A DNA stretch of 64,000 bases from Williamsia phyllosphaerae (lineage in GTDB: Bacteria > Actinomycetota > Actinomycetes > Mycobacteriales > Mycobacteriaceae): positions 1,054,001 to 1,118,000 of the forward strand of contig NZ_BMCS01000001.1 of assembly GCF_014635305.1 (NCBI RefSeq), read 5' to 3'. Below are positions 17,105 through 25,757 of the stretch, piece after piece. A program made the translations under genes and the position numbers. Numbering within the stretch: position 1 is the first letter of the stretch; each line of letters starts with the position of its first letter. The notes below the pieces were generated by a model that worked only from the letters and a program-made list of their open reading frames with translations, was not told the origin of the DNA and did no database searches.

Positions 17105-17203
17105 TCGATGTCTCCGTCACGCGTCGCTCGAACCCGAAAAGCCGACACGGTAGCGAGGCCCCCCGAACGCGGCCCGTGTTCATATTTCACTATCAGCAAT
17201 CGA

Positions 17204-17884
17204 CTATAACCCCACCCGTACAGATGTGTTGTCGATCGCTCGACGTACATGACGATCATTCGTCCGGTCGGAGTCGGCATCGTCGGGCAGCAGGGCGATG
17301 CGCACCGACACCGGCTCCACGCCGAGGAGTCGGACATTCATGGCGTTGAACAGCCGCAGCGGATGCCAGGCGACGATGGCGCGTTGACGCGCGAGGACAT
17401 CGTCGTCGGGGAGCACCGTCGCGATGCCGGCGACCCACCGATGGCGCAGACCGCATCGGATCCGTACCCGCACTCGCGGATCCGCCACGATGTTGCGCAC
17501 GTACTGTGCCCGCAGTCCGTGTTCGGCGATCACCCAGAGAAGATCCCCACTGCGCCCGTTGCCGACCGGTGTGCGCCGGGCGCAGCCAGTCCGCCGACCA
17601 CGCGTTTCCAGGACCACCACCCCGAGTGGGTTGATGCCGACCGTGTGCAGAACTCGCACCACCGGGTTGAGTGCCCATCGCTGCACCGTCCGCACCAGCC
17701 GCCACTTCGCTCGCGGGCACACAGCCGAGGAGAGAACGAGACCGACGAACACGGCCGTCTGTGCGAGCGGCGCCGACAGCCCACCGGACGGATCCACCGC
17801 GTACGGCCCCCACGACAGGGCGAGCGCCCCCGCCAGGGCCACGATCGATCCGCGCAGCGCGGCAATACATCTGTATGAGTTCAT
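17204..17884 (-). CDS. Nitroreductase/quinone reductase family protein (Ddn/DUF385-like) with N-terminal membrane helices
   Basis: A 226-residue protein. Residues about 6-55 form one or two hydrophobic helices. Residues about 80-180 match the split beta-barrel F420-dependent nitroreductase (Ddn-like) family, with NPLGVVVLETRGRRTG, a VGN strand, LLWVIAEHG and NIVADPRVRVR, the usual run of family motifs. Such proteins bind deazaflavin F420 and reduce quinones or nitro compounds. The ATG at 17884 lies inside the palindromic operator; a TTG at 17920 in frame is the alternative. The divergent TetR gene starts 20 bases away, so this is its likely target. Confidence 0.75.
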   Translation of the reverse strand: MNSYRCIAALRGSIVALAGALALSWGPYAVDPSGGLSAPLAQTAVFVGLVLSSAVCPRAKWRLVRTVQRWALNPVVRVLHTVGINPLGVVVLETRGRRTGCARRTPVGNGRSGDLLWVIAEHGLRAQYVRNIVADPRVRVRIRCGLRHRWVAGIATVLPDDDVLARQRAIVAWHPLRLFNAMNVRLLGVEPVSVRIALLPDDADSDRTNDRHVRRAIDNTSVRVGL

Positions 17885-17894
17885 ACAGATGTAT
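17865..17894. promoter_or_regulatory. Perfect 14-bp inverted repeat, probable TetR operator
   Basis: ATACATCTGTATGA (17865-17878) and its exact reverse complement (17881-17894) are separated by GT. The palindrome covers the ATG of the nitroreductase-like gene and ends ten bases before the preferred TetR start. Its AT-rich composition stands out from the surroundings. Position and symmetry indicate autoregulation plus control of the divergent gene. Confidence 0.85.
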
Positions 17895-17904
17895 GATCCT
17901 CGCC

Positions 17905-18483
17905 ATGGCGGTGAAGTCAAGACCTGAACCGGCCCGGTCGATACTCACCGCGCTCCTGGAGGTGGTGTCCGAGCACGGGCTCGAGCGCGCCACGGTCCGA
18001 GAGGTGGCCGCGTCGGCCGGCGTCTCGATCGGGACCGTGCAGCACTACTTCCCGACGAAGGACGCCATGGTGGTCGGCGCGTTCACCGAGGTCGTCGAGC
18101 GGATACGCCGACGCGTCAACGCCGTACCGCTCACCGCTGACGTCGAGTCCGACCTCCGGGCGGTGCTCGGCGAACTCCTGCCGGTCGACGCGCGGCGCCG
18201 CACCGAGGCCCGCATCCAACTCGCCTTCGCCGCTCGTGCTGCGGTGTCGCCGGCCCTCGCGACCCTGCAACGGGAGGTTCTCGACGATGTGCGCGCATCC
18301 GTGGCGTCGGCGTTCCGACGCCGTTGGGGCCCAGACGACGCTCCCCGTAGCCGGGACGCGGCGGCGGCCGCATTGGCACTCGTCGACGGACTCGCGATGC
18401 ACGCTGTCTCCGCGGGCGATCAGTACGACGGCGACTCCCTGCGACGGCCCCTCGACCTCGTGCTCGCCTCGATCCTGTCCTGA
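17905..18483 (+). CDS. TetR family transcriptional regulator
   Basis: A 192-residue repressor-type protein. The N-terminal helix-turn-helix is clear: RSILTALLEVVSEHGLE, then the HTH VREVAASAGVSIGTVQHYF (about residues 31-49) followed by PTKDAMV. The C-terminal domain (about 60-190) is helical and ligand-binding, without a recognisable ligand signature. It is divergent from the nitroreductase-like gene across a perfect palindrome. The start at 17905 is chosen for the usual length ahead of helix 1; an ATG at 17893 lies inside the palindrome. No ribosome site is visible, so leaderless translation is possible. Confidence 0.88.
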   Translation: MAVKSRPEPARSILTALLEVVSEHGLERATVREVAASAGVSIGTVQHYFPTKDAMVVGAFTEVVERIRRRVNAVPLTADVESDLRAVLGELLPVDARRRTEARIQLAFAARAAVSPALATLQREVLDDVRASVASAFRRRWGPDDAPRSRDAAAAALALVDGLAMHAVSAGDQYDGDSLRRPLDLVLASILS

Positions 18484-18489
18484 CCGGCC

Positions 18490-18690
18490 TCAGCGGTCGA
18501 TCGTGCGGGCAGAACCATCCGGGTGGACACGAACCGCCCGGCCGACCGCGTCCATCGCGTCGGTCCGGATCTCCAGCGAGCCGTCCGTGAACTGCACCAG
18601 GGTGGCCACCATCCCGGTCGCACCGCCCAGTCGGACGGTCTTCGACGACTCGACAATGGTGCGACGACGATCATGCGAGTTGGAGCCCAT
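18490..18690 (-). CDS. Small protein of unknown function, paralogue of the 16829-17104 product
   Basis: A 66-residue soluble protein that I do not recognise. The core from residue 28 on (ATLVQFTDGSLEIRTDAMD, then AVRVHPDGS) matches the C-terminal half of the 91-residue protein at 16829-17104. Translation is well supported: GGAGGTGAT, a full anti-Shine-Dalgarno complement, sits at ideal distance before the ATG at 18690. It is convergent with the tetR gene, six bases from its stop. No membrane or export signal is seen. The strong ribosome site makes it a real gene despite its size. Confidence 0.68.
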   Translation of the reverse strand: MGSNSHDRRRTIVESSKTVRLGGATGMVATLVQFTDGSLEIRTDAMDAVGRAVRVHPDGSARTIDR

Positions 18691-18856
18691 GTCATCACCT
18701 CCGAATGAGTACGTTCGCTAAGGATTCGTCGCCGGTGGGTATGCGGATGGCCACCACAGCCGTGTCGCTGTGGCCGCGACCACGTCGGCACGACAGACTC
18801 GTGGACGACGTGCAGGCGGTCATCCGTCTACCGGCCCGATCGAAGGGACTCGACCC

Positions 18857-20659
18857 GTGCGAACCCGCCGCGCTCTGGTGGCCCTGCTCGCGACGCTGCT
18901 CGGGGTCGCGGGGTGCTCGCTGTTCGCCGACGACCCCACCGACACCTACGAGGCACTCGCCACCGCGCTGACCGACGTCGACGTCGATGCCGCGGCCGGT
19001 CACACCGACGACGCCGCGGCGGCAAGAGCGGCGATCACCTCGATGTACGCGGGGATGGGGTTCGGTGACCGCGCTGCCGCGCAGAAGGCCGGCAAGAAGG
19101 TCAGTGTGCGCGCCGAGGGTGTCGACGAGAAGTCCGGGCGCGGCTCGTTGGAGTTCCGGTGGACCTTCGGACCCGGCAAGGAGTTCGCCTACCGCACCGA
19201 GGCGACCGCGACCGACGACGACGGATGGCGGGTGCACTGGGACCCGACGCTCCTGCATCCCGCCCTCACGCGGGCACTGAGCTTTCAGTACTCCGACGAC
19301 AAGAATCTCGAGACCCCCGTGACCGACCGGCGAGGCCTCCCGCTGCTCACGTGGCAGACCGTCGGCGTCGTCACCGTCGCGCGCGACCAGGCCGACGCGC
19401 GATCGGCCGCCCTCGCCCAGATACTGAACCGGATCGACCCCTCCATCACCGCGACGTCGATCCGCGCGTCCGCCGACGCGGCCACCTCCGACTCGGTCAC
19501 GGTGGTCACCCTGCGCGCCGGCGACCTGCGGACCGTGCGCGATCGCCTCGGGGCCGTCCCGGGCATCTCGGTGAGCGAACAGGGCAAGCTGCTCACCGTC
19601 GACCGCTCACTGCGCTCCCCCGCTCTCGCGCAGATCCCGGACCGGTGGAACGACCGGATCACCGCGAGCGCCGGATGGTCGGTCGATCTGGTGGACGGGT
19701 CGGGCACCACCGTCGACCGGTTGGCCACCCGTGCACCCGGCGACGTCGAGGCGGTACCGCTGACGCTGGATCTCCGCCTGCAGCGGTTGGCGCAGCGGGC
19801 GGTGGCCTCAGAAGCGAAACCAACCGCTCTGGTGGCGATCTCAGCGTCGACCGGCGGACTCCTCGCGGTGGCACAGAACGGGGCTGCCGACCGTCAGGGG
19901 CCGATCGCGCTGTCGGGCCTCTACCCGCCGGGGTCGACGTTCAAGACGGTGACCACCGCGGCTGCGCTGGAATCAGGCGACGTCACCGCCGGGACACCGT
20001 TGCCCTGCCCGGGTCGGGCGACGATCGAGAACCGCACCATCCCGAACGAGGACGAGTTCGACCTCGGCACCGTGCCGCTGCGCACGGCCTTCGCGCAGTC
20101 CTGCAACACCACCATGGGCGCGCTGTCGGACAAGCTCGGACCGACGGCGTTACGCGACACCGCAGCCCGATTCGGCATCGGCGTCGACTTCGTCGCACCC
20201 GGGATCACCACGGTGACCGGGAGCGTGCCCGCCGCCGACACCCCGGCACAGCGGGTCGAGAGCGGCATCGGCCAGGGACGCGTCACCACGAGCCCGTTCG
20301 GTCTCGCCGTCGCCGAGGCGAGCCTGGCGCACGGCTCGATGATCCTGCCGTCGCTGCTGTCGGGTCAGACCACGACCGCCGACCAGCGTCCCCCGGCTCT
20401 CGACCCAGCGGTGGTGTCGCAAATCCGCTCGATGATGCGCGACACCGTCACCGCTGGGACAGCGCGGTCGTTACGCGACATCCCCGGTCTCGGCGGCAAG
20501 ACCGGAACCGCCGAGTTCGGCGACAACTCCGGCGCGCACGGATGGTTCGCGGGCATCCTCGGCGATGTCGCCTTCGCGACACTGGTCGTCGGAGGCGACT
20601 CCTCGAGCCCGGCCGTCTCGGTCTCCGGTCAGTTCCTGCGCGGGTCGCTGGGCGACTGA
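18857..20659 (+). CDS. Penicillin-binding lipoprotein with NTF2-like N-terminal domain (Rv2864c-like)
   Basis: A 600-residue class B-like penicillin-binding protein, a DD-transpeptidase of the cell wall. A lipobox (LLGVAGC, Cys20) shows it is a lipoprotein. An NTF2-like domain (about 25-140) and a dimerisation region precede the transpeptidase domain. The active-site triad is complete: SxxK at Ser360-Lys363 (PGSTFK), SxN in SCNTT, and KTG in GGKTGTAEF. This layout matches mycobacterial Rv2864c, which is about the same length. The GTG at 18857 is preferred because AAGGGA precedes it and it places the lipoprotein signal at the very N-terminus. Confidence 0.92.
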   Translation: MRTRRALVALLATLLGVAGCSLFADDPTDTYEALATALTDVDVDAAAGHTDDAAAARAAITSMYAGMGFGDRAAAQKAGKKVSVRAEGVDEKSGRGSLEFRWTFGPGKEFAYRTEATATDDDGWRVHWDPTLLHPALTRALSFQYSDDKNLETPVTDRRGLPLLTWQTVGVVTVARDQADARSAALAQILNRIDPSITATSIRASADAATSDSVTVVTLRAGDLRTVRDRLGAVPGISVSEQGKLLTVDRSLRSPALAQIPDRWNDRITASAGWSVDLVDGSGTTVDRLATRAPGDVEAVPLTLDLRLQRLAQRAVASEAKPTALVAISASTGGLLAVAQNGAADRQGPIALSGLYPPGSTFKTVTTAAALESGDVTAGTPLPCPGRATIENRTIPNEDEFDLGTVPLRTAFAQSCNTTMGALSDKLGPTALRDTAARFGIGVDFVAPGITTVTGSVPAADTPAQRVESGIGQGRVTTSPFGLAVAEASLAHGSMILPSLLSGQTTTADQRPPALDPAVVSQIRSMMRDTVTAGTARSLRDIPGLGGKTGTAEFGDNSGAHGWFAGILGDVAFATLVVGGDSSSPAVSVSGQFLRGSLGD

Positions 20660-20744
20660 GGTCTCCTTCCGAGCCCGCTGAGGCGTCGCTCACGTTCGTG
20701 ACATCGGTTACTGGCACCATCGGTGATGTGGGATAGTCGAACCC

Positions 20745-21041
20745 ATGAAAACGCCTGGTCGGAGTGCGCCGTCCCCGACATCCCCGACGACCGCCCTCGC
20801 CGAGGAGCCCGACACCCGCCCCGCCATCGGTATGACGGTGGTGGTCGACACCGGTGACGGGTCCGACGCCCGCGGCGTTATCGTCGACGACTTCGGCGAC
20901 CTGGCCGGCACTCCGGTCGGGATCGGGACCGAGCGCATCGCGACCGCACGCCGCTGGGCCGTGGACATCGACGGCGGGCACATCGTCTTCGTCGACGACG
21001 CCGCGCTGCTCGAGATCCACCCCGACGCGTCGGCCTCCTAG
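20745..21041 (+). CDS. Conserved hypothetical protein
   Basis: A 98-residue soluble acidic protein of unknown function. The first 25 residues are Ser/Pro/Thr-rich and probably unstructured. Residues 28-92 look like a small beta-barrel, with strands MTVVVDTGDG, ARGVIVDDFGD, RRWAVDIDGG and HIVFVDDAALLEI, somewhat like short SH3/PRC-like domains. It follows the penicillin-binding lipoprotein by 85 bases and its stop overlaps the convergent PucR-type regulator by four bases. Codon usage looks coding. I do not recognise a named family. Confidence 0.62.
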   Translation: MKTPGRSAPSPTSPTTALAEEPDTRPAIGMTVVVDTGDGSDARGVIVDDFGDLAGTPVGIGTERIATARRWAVDIDGGHIVFVDDAALLEIHPDASAS

Positions 21042-22237
21042 CCCGAGACCTCCGGCGCCTCGGTGTCGGGGGCGACCCTCCCGACATCGCGTCCGTGCCA
21101 CCGCGCGGCCGCCAACACCCAACTCCCCTCGGGGTCCTGCGGGTCGTGTCCCGTCAGTTTCGCCACCCGCGCCAGGCGATAGGCCACGGTATTTCGGTGG
21201 ATCTGCATGCTCTGCGCTGTCGCGAGTTGATTACACGAGTTGTCCAGGAAGGTCCAGAGTGTCTCCTGCGCAACTGAATCCGTTCTTAAGGCATCGCTGA
21301 CCCGTTCCAGATACGGGTGCGCCGGGCGGGCGGTCGCGACCACGTACGGGAACAGCACGTCGTCGCCCACGCAGAGACTGTCGGACCGGTCGAGCAACCG
21401 GGCCGTGCGACACAGGGTCTGCGCCTCGATCCGTGCGGCGGGGATACCGGTCGGGGTGGCCGGCGCGGAGACCCCGGCCCAGAACGTCGGAGACGTCTCC
21501 GACAGGTCGGACCGCGGTATGAAGCCCTCGAGGACATCGACCGCCCCACGCCCGTCGACGTCGGCCGCCGGTATCAACGCCGTCCATCCGGACGTGTCCG
21601 ACACGGTCAACGCACCGTCGTCGGCTGCGGTTCGGGTGTGGATCTCGCGCAGGATGCGGGGGTCGCTGTCCGGCGCGGGTTCGAACGCGGCCACCACATA
21701 GGCCGTCGCGAGAGGACCTGCGCGATCCAGCGTCCCGGGCGGCGGGGACGCCCCACTCAGCAGTGCCGTCGCGACCGCACGCTTCGCGTCACCGCGCGTC
21801 CACACGTGGTCCGAGACGATCAATGGGCTGCACGCCACGGCGATCCGCCCGGTGACCGTGGTCAGGTATCGGACCAGCGCCGCCGCGGACTCCAGCATGA
21901 ACGTGCTGTCCTGCTCGATCAGCGCACTCGTCAGTTGGTCCCAGATCATCGTCGCGCCGCCCTGGTAGACCGCCAGGATGTCCTCGAGTGCGACGCCGTC
22001 ACGTTGCCGCATGAGCGCGAGTTCGATGAGCGGGCCGAGCTCCTCGGTGGTCGGCATCGTCCGCGTCTGCAGGTAGCGGAAGTACAGGTCGACGTTGAGA
22101 CGCGTCCCGTGCACCATGTCGTGTTCGACGAGAGCGCTCGGCGCGTTGTCGTACGCAGGCACCGTCGACGAGAACCCGTTGATCACGGTGTACGCCTGCT
22201 GGTGCAGGCGACGGATGACCTCGGTCCGCCCCTCCAT
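21038..22237 (-). CDS. PucR family helix-turn-helix regulator (CdaR-like)
   Basis: A 399-residue transcriptional regulator. The C-terminal PucR-type HTH is plain: ETLWTFLDNSCNQLATAQSM, then IHRNTVAYRLARVAKLTGHDP (about 330-375). The N-terminal two thirds are a variable sensory region of the kind seen in actinobacterial PucR/CdaR proteins, with a helical segment (about 60-150) and a GGDEF-derived-like central domain. The start at 22237 is preferred over 22279 because GGGGGGAGAG lies before it. No metabolic gene is in an obvious operon with it; pirin lies 120 bases upstream on the same strand. Confidence 0.83.
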   Translation of the reverse strand: MEGRTEVIRRLHQQAYTVINGFSSTVPAYDNAPSALVEHDMVHGTRLNVDLYFRYLQTRTMPTTEELGPLIELALMRQRDGVALEDILAVYQGGATMIWDQLTSALIEQDSTFMLESAAALVRYLTTVTGRIAVACSPLIVSDHVWTRGDAKRAVATALLSGASPPPGTLDRAGPLATAYVVAAFEPAPDSDPRILREIHTRTAADDGALTVSDTSGWTALIPAADVDGRGAVDVLEGFIPRSDLSETSPTFWAGVSAPATPTGIPAARIEAQTLCRTARLLDRSDSLCVGDDVLFPYVVATARPAHPYLERVSDALRTDSVAQETLWTFLDNSCNQLATAQSMQIHRNTVAYRLARVAKLTGHDPQDPEGSWVLAAARWHGRDVGRVAPDTEAPEVSG

Positions 22238-22358
22238 GGATCTCTCCCCCCGGCCGCCCTCAGTTGGGCGCACGCACATCCAGTGTGGCCAAGTCTTTGT
22301 GGAAGTGCCAGTAGTCGATCAGGGGACCCGTGCGACGGGTCCACCCTGGCTTCCGGCG

Positions 22359-23102
22359 TCAGAGATCGAACGAGGCGTGCATCTCCCAGTAGAGGATCTC
22401 GGCGTCGGACACGGCCGTCACCGCGGAGGTGCCCTCGCCGGCCATGTCGGTGAACCGCGCCACGTCCCCGGCGGTCAGGACCCCTACCCCGTCGACCTCC
22501 ACCTCGCCGCGGGCGACGAACAGATGCCCGAACTGCGCGGACGGCAGGTCGATCCGCCGACCCGACGGTGGCCGCGCCACGTGCATCGCGACATAGCGAT
22601 TGGCGATCGAGACGGCCGAGGTGTCGGCGTGCCGACGCAATCCGGACACCACCGGCACCAACGACCCGTCGGCGAGGTCGGCGGTGAAGTCCCGCTCGGC
22701 GTAGCCCGGGTCGAGGCCGTCGGTGTCCGGCGGCAGCCACATCTGCACGACGTGCGCGGCGAGCCCCTCGGCCCGGGTGGACGCATTGCGTTCGGAGTGG
22801 GTGATCCCGCGGCCCGCGGTCATCCGCTGGACCAGGCCCGGGACGATCACCCCGCTGTGCCCACTGGAATCACGGTGTTCGATGCTGCCCGCGAGCAACC
22901 ACGTGACGATCTCGGAGTCGCGGTGTTGGTGGGTGTCGAAACCGGACCCGACATCGACGGTGTCCTCGTTGTGCACCATGAGTACGCCGAACGCGTTGGC
23001 CTGGAGGTCGAAGTTGCCGGTCACCGGGAACGACTGCGCCGAATGCAGCCACTCATTGCTCCAGTGGTGGCGCTGCGCACCACGAATCACCGCGACCGGC
23101 AT
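22359..23102 (-). CDS. Pirin family protein
   Basis: A 247-residue bicupin. The N-terminal cupin carries the metal-binding pattern GFDTHQHRDSEIVTWLLAGS (near residue 55) and a second cluster MTAGRGITHSERN near residue 93, as in iron-binding pirins. The C-terminal cupin (about 140-245) lacks the metal residues, as usual. Bacterial pirins have been reported as quercetinases or as redox-responsive partners of metabolic enzymes; the role here is open. The start at 23102 (MPVAV) has GGGGAGG eight bases upstream. It is divergent from fabH. Confidence 0.88.
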   Translation of the reverse strand: MPVAVIRGAQRHHWSNEWLHSAQSFPVTGNFDLQANAFGVLMVHNEDTVDVGSGFDTHQHRDSEIVTWLLAGSIEHRDSSGHSGVIVPGLVQRMTAGRGITHSERNASTRAEGLAAHVVQMWLPPDTDGLDPGYAERDFTADLADGSLVPVVSGLRRHADTSAVSIANRYVAMHVARPPSGRRIDLPSAQFGHLFVARGEVEVDGVGVLTAGDVARFTDMAGEGTSAVTAVSDAEILYWEMHASFDL

Positions 23103-23252
23103 CGACCGGACCTCCCCATCGTGAATTTGCGGCACCGTGTGTGTCACGGCACGCGACGGAGTTTAGGCTCGCAGGGGACGTCGTGCGCATGTGCGGCGTC
23201 AGCTGTCACCGGTGTGGTTGGGGACCGGACGTTCGTGCATGAGGAGAAGCAG

Positions 23253-24299
23253 ATGACCGCCGGAATCGCCACCGCATCGACCACCGACCACGTCGGCATC
23301 CTGGGACTGGGTGTCTACCGTCCACGCCGGTCGGTTCCGAACTCGGAGATCATCGAGGCGATCGACTCCAGCGACGAGTGGATCCAGACCCGCTCGGGCA
23401 TCAAGACCCGCGGCTTCGCGGGCGACGACGAGACCATCGTCAGCATGAGCCTCGCCGCGGCCCGTAAGGCCCTCGAGGCCTCCGGCGTCGACCCGGCGCA
23501 GATCGGCGCCATCGTCCTCGCGACGTCGTCGATGCTGGTGCTCGGACCATCCGCGGGCGCCGTCCTGGCCACCGAACTCGGCATCGAGAACTGCGCGGCG
23601 TTCGACGTCGGCGCCGGTTGTGCCGGGTTCTGCTACTCGCTCGCCACCGCCGCGGGGCTGGTCCGCTCCGGTGCGGCCAAGTACGCGTTGGTCGTCGGCG
23701 TCGAGCGACTCACCGACCTGTTGGATCCCACCGACCGCAGCTGCGCCTTCATCTTCGCCGACGGCGCGGGCGCCGTGGTGATCGGACCGTCCGACGTCGA
23801 GGGTGTCGGACCGGTCTCGTGGGGCAGCGACGGCTCGCAGACCACGGCGATCAAGCAGGACAAGGACTTCGGGCAGTACTTCGACGAGGTCGCCGAGGCC
23901 GAGGCCACCGGCGGCACGTCGGTCCGTCCCTACATCCGCATGAACGGTCCCGCCGTGTTCCGCTGGGCGATCACATTCCTGGAGAAGGCCTGCCGCGACG
24001 CCATCGACAACGCGGGCGTCACGCCGGAGGACATCCACGCGTTCATCCCGCACCAGGCCAACAGCCGCATCACCGAGGCGCTCGTGCGCGTGCTCAAGTT
24101 CCCCGACGAGACGGTCGTCGCCAACGACATCTCTCAGTCGGGCAACACCAGCGCCGCATCGATCCCGATGGCCATGGAGGAGTTGCTGCGCAGCGGTGAG
24201 GCCAAGCCCGGCGACACCGCGCTGCTGATGGGGTTCGGTGCGGGTCTGGCGTACGCCGGCCAGGTCGTCACGCTGCCCCCGATCGCCGCCACGGTCTGA
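23253..24299 (+). CDS. fabH: Beta-ketoacyl-ACP synthase III (FabH-like)
   Basis: A 348-residue condensing enzyme that joins an acyl-CoA to malonyl-ACP to start fatty-acid (or mycolate precursor) synthesis. The triad is complete: Cys123 in VGAGCAGF, His267 in PHQANSR and Asn298 in SQSGNTS. The N-terminal DEWIQTRSGIKTRGFA is a FabH signature. GAGGAGAAGC precedes the ATG. It stands alone, away from other fatty-acid genes, so it could be the mtFabH type that takes long-chain acyl-CoA or a specialised paralogue. The MarC gene follows 10 bases after its stop. Confidence 0.92.
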   Translation: MTAGIATASTTDHVGILGLGVYRPRRSVPNSEIIEAIDSSDEWIQTRSGIKTRGFAGDDETIVSMSLAAARKALEASGVDPAQIGAIVLATSSMLVLGPSAGAVLATELGIENCAAFDVGAGCAGFCYSLATAAGLVRSGAAKYALVVGVERLTDLLDPTDRSCAFIFADGAGAVVIGPSDVEGVGPVSWGSDGSQTTAIKQDKDFGQYFDEVAEAEATGGTSVRPYIRMNGPAVFRWAITFLEKACRDAIDNAGVTPEDIHAFIPHQANSRITEALVRVLKFPDETVVANDISQSGNTSAASIPMAMEELLRSGEAKPGDTALLMGFGAGLAYAGQVVTLPPIAATV

Positions 24300-24309
24300 T
24301 CACACTCAG

Positions 24310-24927
24310 GTGGGTTTCGACGTCACCGAGTACACAACGGTCCTCATCACGCTGATCGTGATCATGGACCCGCCCGGTCAGATCCCGATCTTCCTGTCGC
24401 TGGTGGGTCATCAGACGCCCGCCGAGCGACACCGCGCGGCCTGGCAGGCCCCCGCGATCAGCTTCCTGGTGATCAGCACGTTCGCCCTCGGCGGCAAGTT
24501 CATCCTGAGCTATCTGCACATCGGCGTGCCGGCGCTACAGGGCGCGGGCGGTCTCCTGTTGCTGCTCGTCGCATTACAGCTGCTGACCGGGCAGGGCAAC
24601 GCGTCTTCCCCCAAGGCCGCCGACGGCGTCAACGTGGCCCTGGTGCCGCTGGGCACCCCGCTGCTGGCCGGCCCGGGCGCGATCGCGGCGGTCATCGTCG
24701 CGGTGTCGCAGGCCGACGGTCACGGGTCGGCCTACGTCGCCATCGCCGCGGCCATCGTGACCGTGCACCTCGTTCTCGCTCTGGTCCTGCGGTTCTCCAC
24801 CGTCCTGATCCGCATCCTCGGGGTGGGTGGGGTGACGCTGGTGGCCAAGATCGCCGGTCTGCTGCTGGCCGCGATCGCCGTGCAGCTCATCGCGAACTCG
24901 ATCATGGGGTTCATCGACGCCCGGTGA
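24310..24927 (+). CDS. MarC family integral membrane protein
   Basis: A 205-residue inner-membrane protein with six predicted helices, of the MarC/UPF0056 family (NAAT-like fold). Family landmarks are LIVIMDPPGQIPIFLSL near residue 14 and the central VPLGTPLLAGPGAIAAVIV segment. Despite the name, no multiple-antibiotic resistance role has been established for MarC; amino-acid transport has been suggested for some members. The GTG at 24310 gives the expected length, with no strong ribosome site. It lies 10 bases behind fabH, so cotranscription is likely. Confidence 0.88.
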   Translation: MGFDVTEYTTVLITLIVIMDPPGQIPIFLSLVGHQTPAERHRAAWQAPAISFLVISTFALGGKFILSYLHIGVPALQGAGGLLLLLVALQLLTGQGNASSPKAADGVNVALVPLGTPLLAGPGAIAAVIVAVSQADGHGSAYVAIAAAIVTVHLVLALVLRFSTVLIRILGVGGVTLVAKIAGLLLAAIAVQLIANSIMGFIDAR

Positions 24928-24988
24928 GCGGGCGCAGCCGGTGCCTGGTGGTCCGGAGCTGCGCACCCCTGCGGCACAATCAGCGGCG

Positions 24989-25645
24989 ATGAACTCGATT
25001 CTTGCGATCGTCCCGCTGGCGGCGGTCGACTCGATCAACGTCCTGGCACTGCTCGCGGTGTCCTATGTATGGGTCTCGGCACCGTCACGAGGTGCGTACG
25101 TCCGAACGGCCGGTGCTTTCGTGGTCGGTGGGGTGTGCGGACTGGCGATCACGTTGGCGTTCTCGTTCACCGTGATCCTCCGACTCGTTCACCGCGCGAT
25201 CGATGCGTTCCCCCCGACCGCGATCGCGGTGATCGCGCTTGTGATCGCGCTCGTCGTCTTCGGCATGGCAGTCCAGGGATTCCGTCGTCCACCGACGTCG
25301 CTCCCCGTACAGCGCACGGTGCGCCCACTCGGCGCCTTCGCGCTGGGACTGCTCACGTGGGCGATCCAGTCGTTGACGTCGGCGCCGTTCTACGGCGCGA
25401 TCGCGGTGATGGCCGACGACGGCACGGTGGTCCGCGTGGTCGTGTCGATCGTGTTCGTGTTGATCGCCCTCGTCCCGGTCACGAGCCTGCTGCTCGCACT
25501 GACACTGTTCCCGCAGGAGACCGGCCAGCGTCTGCTCGACCGTCTGCAGACCGCGCTGCCGATCGCGTCGCGGGTGGTGTCGGTGATCCTCATGATCGGC
25601 GCGGTGATCGCAGCCGTCCTCGCCATCGACTCGCTGGCGGGCTGA
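24989..25645 (+). CDS. Multi-span membrane protein (GAP/LysE-like exporter family)
   Basis: A 218-residue membrane protein with about six hydrophobic helices at roughly 1-24, 32-56, 64-84, 104-124, 142-172 and 190-215. The arrangement, with VPLAAVDSINVLALLAVSYV in helix 1, recalls the LysE/GAP (Sap, GPL-addressing) superfamily of actinobacteria, members of which help glycolipid transport. This assignment rests on topology and is tentative. The start at 24989 removes a charged extension of 16 residues. A stem-loop follows its stop. MarC lies 61 bases upstream. Confidence 0.62.
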   Translation: MNSILAIVPLAAVDSINVLALLAVSYVWVSAPSRGAYVRTAGAFVVGGVCGLAITLAFSFTVILRLVHRAIDAFPPTAIAVIALVIALVVFGMAVQGFRRPPTSLPVQRTVRPLGAFALGLLTWAIQSLTSAPFYGAIAVMADDGTVVRVVVSIVFVLIALVPVTSLLLALTLFPQETGQRLLDRLQTALPIASRVVSVILMIGAVIAAVLAIDSLAG

Positions 25646-25681
25646 GCGCCGTCGCGAGGCACTCGACGACCACGGACGAAC

Positions 25682-25716
25682 GAGCCGGACAGCCCTGGAT
25701 GGGACTGCCCGGCTCG
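25682..25716. terminator. Bidirectional hairpin terminator
   Basis: GAGCCGGACAGCCC pairs almost fully with GGGACTGCCCGGCTC across a short loop. It sits between the stop codons of two converging genes (25645 and 25758), so it can end both transcripts. There is no clear U-tract, as is common in high-GC actinobacteria. Confidence 0.6.
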
Positions 25717-25757
25717 TAGGTGTCAGTGACTCTCGGAAACGGTTGTCCGGCTGCAGA

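Noticed and set aside
23618..24199. Plus-strand frame inside fabH
   Set aside because: It is a +2 frame of a complete FabH with intact catalytic triad and gives an Arg/His-rich product.
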